From: Gammaproteobacteria bacterium
GTDB taxonomy: Bacteria; Pseudomonadota; Gammaproteobacteria; J113
Reading direction: 5' to 3'
Length of the DNA: 11,597 bases
Assembly (NCBI GenBank): GCA_003694425.1
Contig: RFJX01000263.1
Coordinates: 1 to 11,597, forward strand
The position numbers and the translations under genes are program-made. This document shows, in pieces, positions 1-6,800 of the stretch. Numbering within the stretch: position 1 is the stretch's first letter; each line of letters begins with the position of its first letter. The notes under the pieces were generated by a model. It was not told the DNA's origin, did not search any database, and was given only the letters and a program-made list of their open reading frames with translations.

Positions 1-307
1 GCTTCACCCCCTGCCCCTCGGCATAGGCCACCCCCAGATTGTGCTGCGAGACCGCCACCCCCTGCTCCGCCGCCTTGCGGTGCCAGCGGGCGGCCTCGGC
101 GAAGTCCTGCCTTACCCCCTCACCGGCCCCGTACATGTACCCCAGGGTCGACTGGGCCCGGGGATCACCCTTCTTCGCCAGCTCCAGGAAGAGGGTGAAG
201 GCCTTCCGGTATTCACCCGCCTGATAGGCGCGGGCGGCCTCGGTGAACCCGTCCGCCAGCGTCAGCGGCGCCAGCGAGAGCAGCAGGAGCAGCAGGAGCG
301 ACCTCAC
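1..307 (-). CDS. Sel1-repeat (TPR-like) secreted protein, N-terminal part
   Basis: The first 102 residues are visible and the gene runs off the left edge. Residues 1-18 form a signal peptide: a short basic start (MRS), a leucine-rich core and LTLA before the likely cleavage site, so the mature protein should be periplasmic or exported. From about residue 45 the protein shows Sel1-type repeats, with the pattern A..LG.MY..G.GV..D...A..W..KAAEQG, and a second repeat starts near residue 85 (HNLGVAYAEGQGV). Sel1 repeats fold as helical pairs that bind other proteins, so a scaffold or envelope role is plausible, but no specific function can be given. The start is GTG at 307, overlapping the TGA of the upstream cinA-like gene in a GTGA, with a GGGAGAGG ribosome site just ahead. 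The two genes are therefore probably translationally coupled. Confidence 0.8.
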   Translation of the reverse strand, partial: MRSLLLLLLLSLAPLTLADGFTEAARAYQAGEYRKAFTLFLELAKKGDPRAQSTLGYMYGAGEGVRQDFAEAARWHRKAAEQGVAVSQHNLGVAYAEGQGVK

Positions 308-1032
308 GGCCTCTCCCGGTCGAGACACCCGAGCATTTCCCTGACCTCCCTTTCGGCCTGGTCCAGGAGTGTGGCATCGGTTCCGCGCAGCACCACCCTG
401 ACTCCCATGCTGCCCATGCGGAAGAAGGGATAGCTGCCGATGGAGACCGCGGGAAAACGCTCCTGGATGGCCGCCAGGCCCGGGGCCAGCCGGCTCTCGG
501 CATGGCGGGTGACGACGGTCCGGCTGAGCAGCGGCGGCCCGCCCTCGAGCCGCCCGGCGATGCTCTCGAACATCGCCTTCATGATCACGGGGACGCCCGC
601 CATCACATAGACATTCTCCATCCGGAATCCGGGCGCGCCGCTGACCGGATTGTCGATCAGCTCCGCCCCGCGGGGGATCTCGGCCATCCGCAGCCGCGCC
701 TCGTTCAGCCGCCCGTCTCCGTAGTACTCCCGCAGCCGCGCCTCCGCCCCGGGATGGCGCACGACCGGCACCCCGAAGGCGGCGGCGATGCTGCGGGTGG
801 TGATGTCGTCATGGGTGGGACCGATCCCGCCGGTGGTGAAGACGTGGCGATAGCGGGCCCGGCAGGTATTGACCGCCTCGACGATCGCCTCTTCCAGATC
901 GGGCACGATACGGGTCTCGAGCAGGGAGATGCCCAGCTCGTCACAGCGCCGGCCGATGTAGGGCAGGCTGGCGTCGCGGGTGCGGCCGGAGAGGATCTCG
1001 TTGCCGATGACGATCAGTGCGGCATCGGTCAT
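304..1032 (-). CDS. CinA-type MoaB/Mog-fold domain protein (short form)
   Basis: This 242-residue protein is the N-terminal domain of the CinA (competence/damage-inducible) family, which shares the molybdopterin-binding MoaB/Mog fold. The family signature is clear: LIVIGNEILSGRT at residues 6-18 and TTGGIGPTHDD at 66-76. Full CinA proteins are about 400 residues and carry a C-terminal nicotinamide-mononucleotide amidase domain, which is absent here. Short stand-alone forms like this are common and usually annotated as molybdopterin-binding or competence-damage protein; their substrate is poorly established, so I give no symbol. It starts 19 bases after the panD stop and overlaps the sel1 start, so it is probably transcribed from the panD promoter. 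The ribosome site before the ATG is weak. The family call is firm and the function is not. Confidence 0.9.
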   Translation of the reverse strand: MTDAALIVIGNEILSGRTRDASLPYIGRRCDELGISLLETRIVPDLEEAIVEAVNTCRARYRHVFTTGGIGPTHDDITTRSIAAAFGVPVVRHPGAEARLREYYGDGRLNEARLRMAEIPRGAELIDNPVSGAPGFRMENVYVMAGVPVIMKAMFESIAGRLEGGPPLLSRTVVTRHAESRLAPGLAAIQERFPAVSIGSYPFFRMGSMGVRVVLRGTDATLLDQAEREVREMLGCLDRERP

Positions 1033-1051
1033 CGGCCCGTGACGATCGCGT

Positions 1052-1432
1052 TCAGGCGGCCTGGACCGGGATCGAGTCGCTGGTGCGGGCTATCCGGTTG
1101 CTGCCGTCGAAGTAGACGAGGGTGGGCTTGTGCCGGGCCGCTTCGGCCTCGTCACAGGAGACATAGGCGCAGATGATCACCCGATCGCCGGGGCTGGCCT
1201 TGTGGGCGGCGGCGCCGTTCACCGAGATCACGCCGGAGCCATCCTCGGCCCGGATGGCGTAGGTGGTGAAGCGCTCGCCGTTGTCGATGTTGTAGATGTG
1301 GATCTGTTCGTACTCGCGGATCCCGGCGGCATCGAGCAGCCGCCCGTCGATGGCGCAGGAGCCTTCGTATTCCAGTTCCGCGTGCGTCACCACGGCGCGG
1401 TGCAGTTTGGCCTTGAGCAGGGTGATCTGCAT
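1052..1432 (-). CDS. panD: Aspartate 1-decarboxylase precursor PanD
   Basis: PanD converts L-aspartate to beta-alanine, the amine half of pantothenate, in the cytoplasm. It is a pyruvoyl enzyme made by self-cleavage of a proenzyme. The cleavage site is visible as Gly24-Ser25 in YEGSCAID; Ser25 would become the pyruvoyl group. The family residues Lys9, Arg54, Thr57 and Tyr58 are at the expected positions, and the length of 126 residues is normal. The gene follows panB-panC in the same direction but is set apart by 142 bases containing its own likely promoter (1465-1493). The ATG is at 1432, giving a leader of about 26 bases, with only a modest ribosome site. In enterobacteria PanD maturation needs PanZ, which is not in this window. 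Confidence 0.97.
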   Translation of the reverse strand: MQITLLKAKLHRAVVTHAELEYEGSCAIDGRLLDAAGIREYEQIHIYNIDNGERFTTYAIRAEDGSGVISVNGAAAHKASPGDRVIICAYVSCDEAEAARHKPTLVYFDGSNRIARTSDSIPVQAA

Positions 1433-1464
1433 AGCTCGGGTACCTGAAGTTCAACCGGCCGGAA

Positions 1465-1493
1465 ATTATCTATGATCGGCTGGGGGATCTCAA
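1465..1493 (-). promoter_or_regulatory. Sigma70-type promoter for panD
   Basis: On the minus strand there is TTGAGA (1488-1493), a 17-base spacer, then GATAAT (1465-1470). This is close to the sigma70 consensus at optimal spacing and predicts a start near 1458, about 26 bases before the panD ATG. It suggests that panD, the cinA-like gene and the Sel1 gene can be expressed apart from the pcnB-panC run. Confidence 0.65.
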
Positions 1494-1512
1494 ATGGCCC
1501 CCCCTTCCTGCC

Positions 1513-1559
1513 CTGGGCAAAGGTAATAATTCCTTGTATTACAGACAGTTGTTACCCAG
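1513..1559. repeat. Nested imperfect dyad between panC and panD
   Basis: The outer arms CTGGG (1513-1517) and CCCAG (1555-1559), extended by an AA/TT pair beyond one mismatch, enclose a perfect GTAATA (1523-1528) / TATTAC (1537-1542) inverted repeat. The site is AT-rich in an otherwise GC-rich window. It lacks the run of T needed for a standard terminator, so it could be a weak terminator, a protein-binding site or nothing. It lies just upstream of the panD promoter. Confidence 0.35.
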
Positions 1560-1574
1560 TTGCCGGGACGAGGA

Positions 1575-2438
1575 TCACCCCGTGGCCGGCACCCCCTTGT
1601 GCGCCGCAATATTGTCGATCAGGCGCGTCTCTCCGAGCCGGGCGGCGGCGAGGATACGCAGCGCCCGATCCTCCGGTCCGGCAGGCCCCAGGTCCGTGGC
1701 CCTGCGGACCTCGAAATAGTCGGGGAGGAAACCGGCATCTTCCAGGTCGCGGATCGCACCCTGGCAGACGGCCGCGGGGGGATCGCCCGCCTCCAGGCGG
1801 GCGGCCGCCTCCCGCAACACCCGGTAGAGGTGCGGTGCCCGCGCCCGCTGCTCCTCGTCGAGATAGGCATTGCGGGAGCTGAGGGCCAGACCGTCGGCCT
1901 CGCGCACGGTCGGGACCCCGATGATCTCCACCGGCAGGCAGAGTTCCTCGGTGAGGCGCCGGATCACCAGCAGCTGCTGGTAGTCCTTCTCGCCGAACAC
2001 CGCCATGTCGGGCTGCACCAGATTGAACAGCTTGGTCACCACCGTGGCCACCCCGGTGAAGTGGCCGGGACGGGAGGCCCCGCACAGCATCCCGTCGAGC
2101 GAGGGGACCTGGACGGTGACCGCGCCCTCCAGCCCATGGGGATAGAGGGTGGCCGTGGTGGGCAGGAAGAGGATGTCCACCCCGGCGTCGGTCAGCCGCA
2201 CCGCATCCTCCCGCGGGGTCCTCGGATACCGGTCGAAGTCCTCCCCGGCGACGAACTGGGTGGGGTTGACGAAGATCGAGACCACCACCTTGCCGGCCAG
2301 CTGGCGCGCCCGCTCGACCAGGGCCATGTGGCCGTCGTGCAGGTTGCCCATGGTCGGCACCAGGGCGATGCGCTCCCCCTCGGCGCGCCACTGGGCCACC
2401 GTACCGCGCAGTTCCCGGACATGGCTGATGGTGTGCAT
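1575..2438 (-). CDS. panC: Pantothenate synthetase PanC
   Basis: PanC joins pantoate and beta-alanine using ATP, through a pantoyl-adenylate, to give pantothenate for coenzyme A; it is cytoplasmic. The 287 residues show the cytidylyltransferase-like fold motifs. The first is VPTMGNLHDGH at residues 27-37, with His34 and His37 as the HIGH-like pair. FVNPTQF follows at 56-62, then FGEKDYQQ at 148-155, and the KMSKS-like ALSSRN at 185-190. Length and motif order match the family. The ATG at 2438 lies 6 bases past the panB stop, so the two form an operon. The ribosome site is weak (GAGTAG), which fits coupling to panB. Its substrates come from PanB (through a reductase not seen here) and PanD next door. 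Confidence 0.98.
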   Translation of the reverse strand: MHTISHVRELRGTVAQWRAEGERIALVPTMGNLHDGHMALVERARQLAGKVVVSIFVNPTQFVAGEDFDRYPRTPREDAVRLTDAGVDILFLPTTATLYPHGLEGAVTVQVPSLDGMLCGASRPGHFTGVATVVTKLFNLVQPDMAVFGEKDYQQLLVIRRLTEELCLPVEIIGVPTVREADGLALSSRNAYLDEEQRARAPHLYRVLREAAARLEAGDPPAAVCQGAIRDLEDAGFLPDYFEVRRATDLGPAGPEDRALRILAAARLGETRLIDNIAAHKGVPATG

Positions 2439-2444
2439 GCGGCG

Positions 2445-3239
2445 CTACTCGAAGGACTCTCCGGGGGCGGGGAAGCTGCGCTCCCGCACCGCCGCCACAT
2501 AGGCCCTGAAGGCCGCCTCGATGCCGCCGGCCCCGGTGAGGAAATCCCGGCAGAAGCGGGGCATCGAGGGATTCATCCCCAGGGCGTCGTGCAGCACCAG
2601 GACCTGCCCGTCGACCCGGGCACCGGCGCCGATCCCGATGACCGGGATCGAGAGTTCCCCGCTCACCCGCGCCGCCAGGGCCGCCGGCACGCACTCGAGC
2701 ACCAGCATGCGGGCCCCCGCCTGCTCCAGGATGCGCGCCTCCTCCAGCAATGCCGCGGCCGATGCCTCGTCCCGTCCCTGGACCCGGTAGCCGCCGAGCT
2801 TGTGCACCGACTGCGGCAGCAGGCCGAGATGGCCGCAGACCGGGATGCCGCGCTCGTCCAGCGCCCGGACGGTATCCGCCAGCCACGCCCCGCCCTCCAT
2901 CTTGACCATCTGGGCGTTCCCCTCGCGCAGGAGCCTGGCGGCATTGCCCAGGGCCTGGGCGGTGGTCGCATAGCTCATGAAGGGCAGGTCGGCGACCAGC
3001 AGGGTACGGGGGGCACCGGCATGGACACAGCGGCAGTGATAGGCGATGTCGCCGACGGTCACCCCCAGCGTGGAGTCACGGCCCTGGATCACCATCCCCA
3101 GGGAGTCTCCCACCAGGATGAAATCGATCCCGGCGCGCTCCAGGGCCGCGGCGAAGCTGGCGTCATAGGCGGTCATGCTGGCGATGGGCTCGCCCGCCGC
3201 CTTCTTGCGCCTGAGGGTCTCCAGTGTCGGCCGCTTCAT
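2445..3239 (-). CDS. panB: 3-methyl-2-oxobutanoate hydroxymethyltransferase PanB
   Basis: PanB transfers a hydroxymethyl group from 5,10-methylenetetrahydrofolate to 2-oxoisovalerate, making ketopantoate, the first committed step to pantothenate. The 264-residue TIM-barrel enzyme shows MTAYDASFA at 22-30 and VGDSLGMV at 43-50, with metal ligand Asp45. Further along are VADLPFMSY with metal ligand Asp84, MVKMEGG with Lys113, and LECVP with Glu182 as the likely catalytic acid. A GIGAG loop lies in the last third. The ATG at 3239 is preceded by AGGAGACGG, a good ribosome site. It starts 12 bases after the kinase stop. Dependence on a folate cofactor gives a metabolic link to folK two genes upstream, though that is an inference about why they are clustered. 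Confidence 0.98.
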   Translation of the reverse strand: MKRPTLETLRRKKAAGEPIASMTAYDASFAAALERAGIDFILVGDSLGMVIQGRDSTLGVTVGDIAYHCRCVHAGAPRTLLVADLPFMSYATTAQALGNAARLLREGNAQMVKMEGGAWLADTVRALDERGIPVCGHLGLLPQSVHKLGGYRVQGRDEASAAALLEEARILEQAGARMLVLECVPAALAARVSGELSIPVIGIGAGARVDGQVLVLHDALGMNPSMPRFCRDFLTGAGGIEAAFRAYVAAVRERSFPAPGESFE

Positions 3240-3251
3240 CCGTCTCCTGCC

Positions 3252-3908
3252 TCAGACCTCGAGCGCCAGGCGCCCGGGATTGAAATAGTGCCGTCCGGCG
3301 GGCATGGATCGTACCCGTTCGAGCAACATCCGGTAATCCTCGTCGGACCCGGCCAGGTCCAGGGACTCGGTGTTCACTATCAGCAACGGCGCCTCCTGAT
3401 AGTCGTGGAAGAAGCGCACATAGGCATTGCAGAGCCGCTGCAGGTAGCGCTCGTCGATGTTGCGCTCATAGTCGATCCCGCGCCGCCTGATCCGCTGCAG
3501 CAGGACCTCGAGCGGCGCCTGCAGATAGACGACCAGATCGGGACGGGGCAGGTCGCTCACCACCTGCCGGTAGATCTTCTCGTACAGTTCCAGCTCCTCG
3601 GGCCCGAGGGTGAGCCGGGCGAAGATCCGGTCCTTCTCCAGCAGGTAGTCCCCAACCCGGACCGGCTCGAACAGGTCCCCCTGCCGCAGGCCACGGAGCT
3701 GCTCGAGCCGCTGGAACAGGAAGTAGAGCTGGGTGGGCAGGGCCGAAGCGGTGCGGTCCTGGTAGAAGCGGGCCAGGAAGGGATTGTCCTGCGGCATCTC
3801 CAGCACCAGCTCGGAGCCGAAGCTGGCGGCCAGGCGCCGGGCCAGGGTGGTCTTGCCGACCCCGATCGGACCCTCCACCACCAGGTAGCGCGGCGCCTCA
3901 GCCACCAT
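3252..3908 (-). CDS. Deoxynucleoside kinase (deoxyadenosine/deoxyguanosine kinase family)
   Basis: This 218-residue protein belongs to the deoxynucleoside kinase (dNK) family, which phosphorylates deoxynucleosides with a nucleoside triphosphate for dNTP salvage. Visible are the P-loop GPIGVGKTT (13-21), the EMPQDNPFL segment (37-45), KDR at 92-94 at the family's conserved (D/E)R motif, and an arginine-rich lid RIRRRG (139-144). The base specificity cannot be read safely from sequence; the gammaproteobacterial members beside folK and panB are usually called deoxyadenosine or deoxyguanosine kinases. I chose the ATG at 3908 because it is preceded by AGGAGACCGGAGATC and because the P-loop then lies near the N terminus as usual. 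An in-frame extension to 4007 is possible but has non-homologous-looking sequence. The gene overlaps the end of folK by 11 bases and is followed 12 bases later by panB. Confidence 0.88.
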   Translation of the reverse strand: MVAEAPRYLVVEGPIGVGKTTLARRLAASFGSELVLEMPQDNPFLARFYQDRTASALPTQLYFLFQRLEQLRGLRQGDLFEPVRVGDYLLEKDRIFARLTLGPEELELYEKIYRQVVSDLPRPDLVVYLQAPLEVLLQRIRRRGIDYERNIDERYLQRLCNAYVRFFHDYQEAPLLIVNTESLDLAGSDEDYRMLLERVRSMPAGRHYFNPGRLALEV

Positions 3909-4401
3909 GATCTCCGGTCTCCTCGAGCCGCCGGATGCCGCGGTCGTCCACGCGGGAGAGCAGATCGCGCACCCGGCCCAGACCGGGGACCTCCAGCTCA
4001 GGCGCAATCTCGGCCAGGGGATGGAGCACGAACTCCCGCTCGCCGATCCCGGGATGGGGCAGGGTCAGTGCCTCGCTCTCCATTACCAGGTCGCCGTACA
4101 GCAGCAGATCGAGGTCCAGGGTCCGCGGCCCCCAGCGCTCACCCTCGCGCACCCTTCCGTGGGCCCGTTCGATGGCCTGCAGCTCCGCCAGCAGCGCCAG
4201 TGGCGGGAGGAGGCTGTCCAGGGCCGCGACGGCATTGACATATTCGGGCTGGTCCTGCGGTCCCATCGGCTGGCTCAGATAGAGGGAGGAGGTCACGGCC
4301 AGCCGGCAGTCCCTCATGCGGCCGAGCTCCTGCAGCGCCTGCGCGACCTGCCGCCGCGGCCCTGCCAGGTTGCTGCCCAGGCCCACGTAACAGCGGATCA
4401 C
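3898..4401 (-). CDS. folK: 6-hydroxymethyl-7,8-dihydropterin pyrophosphokinase FolK
   Basis: FolK moves pyrophosphate from ATP to 6-hydroxymethyl-7,8-dihydropterin, preparing it for condensation with p-aminobenzoate in folate synthesis. The 167 residues carry the family signature: YVGLGSN at 5-11, QPEYVNAV at 51-58, and RWGPRTLDLDLLLYG at 89-103, in which Asp96 and Asp98 bind the two magnesium ions. LPHPGIGEREFVL follows. The length is close to that of the E. coli enzyme. The start is GTG at 4401, overlapping the pcnB TGA as GTGA, which indicates translational coupling. Its 3' end overlaps the kinase by 11 bases. The pcnB-folK pairing is a classic gammaproteobacterial arrangement. Confidence 0.97.
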   Translation of the reverse strand: MIRCYVGLGSNLAGPRRQVAQALQELGRMRDCRLAVTSSLYLSQPMGPQDQPEYVNAVAALDSLLPPLALLAELQAIERAHGRVREGERWGPRTLDLDLLLYGDLVMESEALTLPHPGIGEREFVLHPLAEIAPELEVPGLGRVRDLLSRVDDRGIRRLEETGDHGG

Positions 4402-5804
4402 CCTGACTCCCCTGCTCCCTCACCGCCGTTACCCCCCGCAGGACGCCTGCGACGACGGCGGCGACGAGGCCTGTCTCCCTTCTCCAGGGCCGCCACCAGG
4501 CGCCGCTGCTCCTCCGGCACGGCCGCCTGGAAACTGGTCCACCAGTCGGCCAGCTCCTGCAGGCTGTCATCCACCCTGGCGCGCAGGACCAGGAAATCAT
4601 AGGCGGCACGGAAACGGGGGTGGGCCAGGGTACGCCAGACCCGCTTGCCCGTGCGCCGGGCCAGCCGGGCCTGCAGGGTCCAGACCTCCTTCATGAACAT
4701 GGATATCCGTCTGGGGATGGAGACCCGCCGGGTCTGCTCCCCGATCACCTCCCGGGCGGCCAGCTGCAGGGCCTCCATCGGCGCATGCCCCTGGGCCTGC
4801 AGCTCCGACTCCCGCGCCTGGAGCGCCTCCCACAGGAAGGCGGCAAGGAGGAAGGCGAGGGTGACCGGCTTGCCCTCGGCGACCCGCTGATCGGTATTCT
4901 TCAGGGCCTGGATCACCAGCATGTGGGGGAAGCCCTCCTCCTCCTGGGCCAGTACCGCCTCCACCTCGGGGAACAGATAGCCGAAGAGATCGTAGTGGCG
5001 CAGCATCTCGAAGGTCTGCAGGGCCACGCCGGAGAGGAACAGCTTCTGCACCTCCTCGAACAGCCGTGCCGGAGGCATCTCCTCCAGCAGATGACCGAGA
5101 CGCTGGATCTGCCTCTCTGCCTCCGGATCGATCCGGAACCCCAGCTTCACGGCGAAGCGCACCGCCCGGAGCATGCGTACCGGGTCCTCGCGGAAGCGGA
5201 CCTCCGGGTCACCGATGGTGCGGATGATCCCCCGCTCCAGGTCCTCCACTCCGCCGACGTAATCGACGATGGAGAAATCACCGATGTCGTAATAGAGGGC
5301 GTTGATGGTGAAGTCCCGCCGCCAGACATCCTGGTCGATGTCGCCATAGACGTTGTCGCGCAAGATCCGGCCTTCCCGCATCACCCCCTCTCCCTCACCC
5401 GCCTCGTGCTGGGCCCGGAAGGTGGCCACCTCGATGATGTTGTCCCGGCCGAAATGGACATGGGCCAGACGGAAGCGCCGACCGATGAGCCGGCAATTGC
5501 GGAACAGCTCCTTGACCTGCTCCGGCCGGGCGTCGGTGGCCACGTCGAAGTCCTTGGGTTCGCGGCCGAGCTGCAGGTCACGCACGCAACCGCCGACCAG
5601 AAAGGCCTGATAGCCGGCCTTCTTCAGCCGGTAGAGCACCTTGAGCGCCTGCTCGCTGATATTGGCGCGCGAGATCCGGTGCTCCGATCGCGGGATGATG
5701 CGGGGTCCGGATTGGCTGGCGGCCGGCTGCGGGTCGGCGTCCGGTGGCGAAGCGGTACGGGGCGCGAGCAGGCGGCGCGCCCGGCGCAGCAGACGCCTCA
5801 CCAT
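4398..5804 (-). CDS. pcnB: Poly(A) polymerase I PcnB
   Basis: PcnB adds poly(A) to RNA 3' ends and promotes decay of regulatory and structured RNAs. It belongs to the class II nucleotidyltransferases, like CCA-adding enzymes. With the ATG at 5804 the protein has 468 residues, close to the E. coli enzyme. Key parts are FLVGGCVRD (68-76), the metal-binding DFD (85-87), FRNCRLIGRRFRLAHV, the RRDFTINALYY segment, YVGGVEDL, and REDPVRMLRAVRFA. The C-terminal tail is strongly basic with eight arginines in a row, as expected for RNA binding in PcnB. The frame stays open upstream through the tRNA-Glu region, but similarity to PcnB begins near this ATG. A G-rich stretch (GGGGG) five bases ahead could serve for ribosome binding. 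It heads the pcnB-folK-kinase-panB-panC run. No clear promoter was found for it in the gap to tRNA-Glu. Confidence 0.95.
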   Translation of the reverse strand: MVRRLLRRARRLLAPRTASPPDADPQPAASQSGPRIIPRSEHRISRANISEQALKVLYRLKKAGYQAFLVGGCVRDLQLGREPKDFDVATDARPEQVKELFRNCRLIGRRFRLAHVHFGRDNIIEVATFRAQHEAGEGEGVMREGRILRDNVYGDIDQDVWRRDFTINALYYDIGDFSIVDYVGGVEDLERGIIRTIGDPEVRFREDPVRMLRAVRFAVKLGFRIDPEAERQIQRLGHLLEEMPPARLFEEVQKLFLSGVALQTFEMLRHYDLFGYLFPEVEAVLAQEEEGFPHMLVIQALKNTDQRVAEGKPVTLAFLLAAFLWEALQARESELQAQGHAPMEALQLAAREVIGEQTRRVSIPRRISMFMKEVWTLQARLARRTGKRVWRTLAHPRFRAAYDFLVLRARVDDSLQELADWWTSFQAAVPEEQRRLVAALEKGDRPRRRRRRRRPAGGNGGEGAGESG

Positions 5805-5887
5805 GTCGACCCCCGGCAGGGAGGCGCGGCGACGGCGGCATCTGCGGACAGGGCTGGATCGGAAAGGGGATACACGCGCGAAGTGGC

Positions 5888-5915
5888 TTGAGCATTCATT
5901 GCGGGCGGGTATAAT
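5888..5915 (+). promoter_or_regulatory. Sigma70 promoter for tRNA-Glu
   Basis: TTGAGC (5888-5893), a 16-base spacer and a perfect TATAAT (5910-5915) lie 44 bases before the tRNA. The sequence after the -10 box is C-rich (CCACTCCCC), resembling the GC-rich discriminator typical of stable-RNA promoters under stringent control. Confidence 0.75.
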
Positions 5916-5959
5916 ACCACTCCCCGTCGCCAGCCGGTGCCGGGTGCTGCATCTGTGTC

Positions 5960-6035
5960 GCTCCCTTCGTCTAGCGGTCCAGGACGTCGCCCTCTCACGG
6001 CGAAAACAGGGGTTCGAGTCCCCTAGGGAGCGCCA
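5960..6035 (+). tRNA. tRNA-Glu (anticodon CTC)
   Basis: The 76-base cloverleaf is complete. The acceptor arms GCTCCCT and AGGGAGC pair perfectly, and the anticodon stem TCGCC/GGCGA encloses the loop CTCTCAC with anticodon CTC at 5994-5996, which reads GAG. The T arm CAGGGGTTCGAGTCCCCT is regular, and the discriminator G and CCA are encoded. The body matches bacterial tRNA-Glu, which more often carries TTC; the CTC form is an additional isoacceptor seen in GC-rich genomes. It is transcribed divergently from pcnB. Confidence 0.96.
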
Positions 6036-6202
6036 TCCCCCGCCGCAACGACCTGACCTGCACTGTCGGTACCCCCGTCCAGACACCCCTGGTCCCGGCC
6101 CCGGCGACCCCGTTTCCTGCGCCTGGACTCCGGCACCCTGGTGCGCGGCACCGCCGGCCTGATGGCCAGGTGAGGATGGCGATCGTCCACACCCGCCGCT
6201 TC
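6036..6202. other. Non-coding gap after tRNA-Glu
   Basis: I see no gene here. Reading frames that cross it run into the tRNA or the repeat region and have no recognisable protein features. There is no clear hairpin followed by a T run to end the tRNA-Glu transcript. Confidence 0.5.
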
Positions 6203-6231
6203 CCGGAGCCAGACGTCAGAGGTTCGAATCC
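6203..6231 (+). pseudogene. Inverted remnant of a tRNA-Arg 3' half
   Basis: These 29 bases match tRNA-Arg(CCG) from its anticodon through the T arm at 27 of 29 positions, but on the plus strand, opposite to the intact gene. After GGTTCGAATCC the sequence changes to GGAACTTGC, so the T stem cannot close and the fragment cannot be a working tRNA. Its T-arm part is also the start of the 91-bp repeat. Confidence 0.75.
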
Positions 6232-6303
6232 GGAACTTGCGGCAAGGATGACGGCGACCAGCGGGATGGGTACTTCGGACAGGAAGGTGGCGCGCCCGAG
6301 AGG
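6213..6303. repeat. 91-bp perfect direct repeat, copy A
   Basis: This segment is identical to 6515-6605, offset by 302 bases. It contains a plus-strand tRNA T-arm piece (6215-6231), 56 bases of trailer sequence, and the minus-strand last 16 bases of tRNA-Arg (6288-6303). After 6303 it departs from the real tRNA, so only the 3' end of the gene was copied. Confidence 0.95.
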
Positions 6304-6514
6304 GTGAGCGGGACCGTTCGTCCAGTGGACGAACGCAGCCCGCGAACGCCCCGAAGGGGCTGGAAATCCGACCCGTGGGTGGGCCCGAACGTAGTGAGTG
6401 GCGCGCCCGAGAGGATTACGCCGCACATCCCTGTGCGGCGCCCTTCGGGCCGGCTCCGCTGCGCTGCGCCGTTCCAGCCGGATCCCGTCCGGCTGGTCGA
6501 ACCATCATTCTGAA
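6304..6514. repeat. Cluster of perfect hairpins between the two 91-bp repeats
   Basis: Five palindromes lie within 211 bases: 6315-6335 (9-bp stem, 3-base loop), 6348-6360 (5-bp stem), 6419-6440 (9-bp stem, loop TCCC), 6440-6450 (4-bp stem) and 6474-6496 (9-bp stem, loop TCCCG). All stems are perfect, yet the three 9-bp stems are unrelated in sequence. The layout resembles dispersed palindromic repeats rather than a gene or CRISPR. No protein is supported here. Confidence 0.8.
6399..6417 (-). repeat. Isolated 19-base copy of the tRNA-Arg 3' end
   Basis: TGGCGCGCCCGAGAGGATT on the plus strand is identical to the tRNA-Arg 3' end including CCA (6590-6608). It has the same orientation as the real gene, as att sites of tRNA-targeting elements do. 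It sits one base from the hairpin at 6419-6440. Confidence 0.85.
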
Positions 6515-6666
<152 letters not shown>

Positions 6667-6683
6667 CTGTATCGCAATCGGGC

Positions 6684-6712
6684 ATTTTACGTCCTGTCCG
6701 GGTGACCGTCCA
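6684..6712 (-). promoter_or_regulatory. Likely promoter for tRNA-Arg
   Basis: On the minus strand TGGACG (6707-6712), a 17-base spacer and TAAAAT (6684-6689) predict a start about 11 bases before the mature tRNA. Both hexamers are good but not perfect sigma70 matches. Confidence 0.6.
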
Positions 6713-6743
6713 CCAGGCGTTTCCCGGAATGACCGCTGGTGTC

Positions 6744-6749
6744 TATAAT
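6744..6749 (+). promoter_or_regulatory. -10 box for the cytochrome gene
   Basis: A perfect TATAAT lies 51 bases before the cytochrome ATG. The -35 region is weak (TTTCCC at 18-base spacing), so an activator or another upstream contact may be needed. It sits back to back with the tRNA-Arg promoter. Confidence 0.5.
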
Positions 6750-6800
6750 CACGTCTTCGCGTTTTCGTCATCAACAGAACAAACCGCACGGGAGAGGGGA

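Noticed and set aside
3909..4007. Thirty-three-codon N-terminal extension of the deoxynucleoside kinase.
   Set aside because: It would overlap folK by about 110 bases, looks unlike the family, and the internal ATG has a much better ribosome site.
1560..4238. A very long open plus-strand frame of nearly 900 codons opposite panC, panB, the kinase and folK.
   Set aside because: It is antisense to four well-conserved genes, has low-complexity Gly/Arg/Pro/His-rich sequence, and is a normal by-product of GC-rich codon use on the other strand.
5805..6086. In-frame upstream extension of pcnB through the tRNA-Glu gene.
   Set aside because: It translates the tRNA in reverse; PcnB similarity begins near the ATG at 5804.
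5995..6426. Minus-strand frame of 143 codons ending in ALPRGLEPLFSP.
   Set aside because: The ending is a tRNA-Glu shadow and the middle is the repeat region; there is no ribosome site and no protein family feature.
6304..6514. CRISPR array.
   Set aside because: The palindromes differ in sequence and spacing, and there is no repeated unit with regular spacers and no cas gene.
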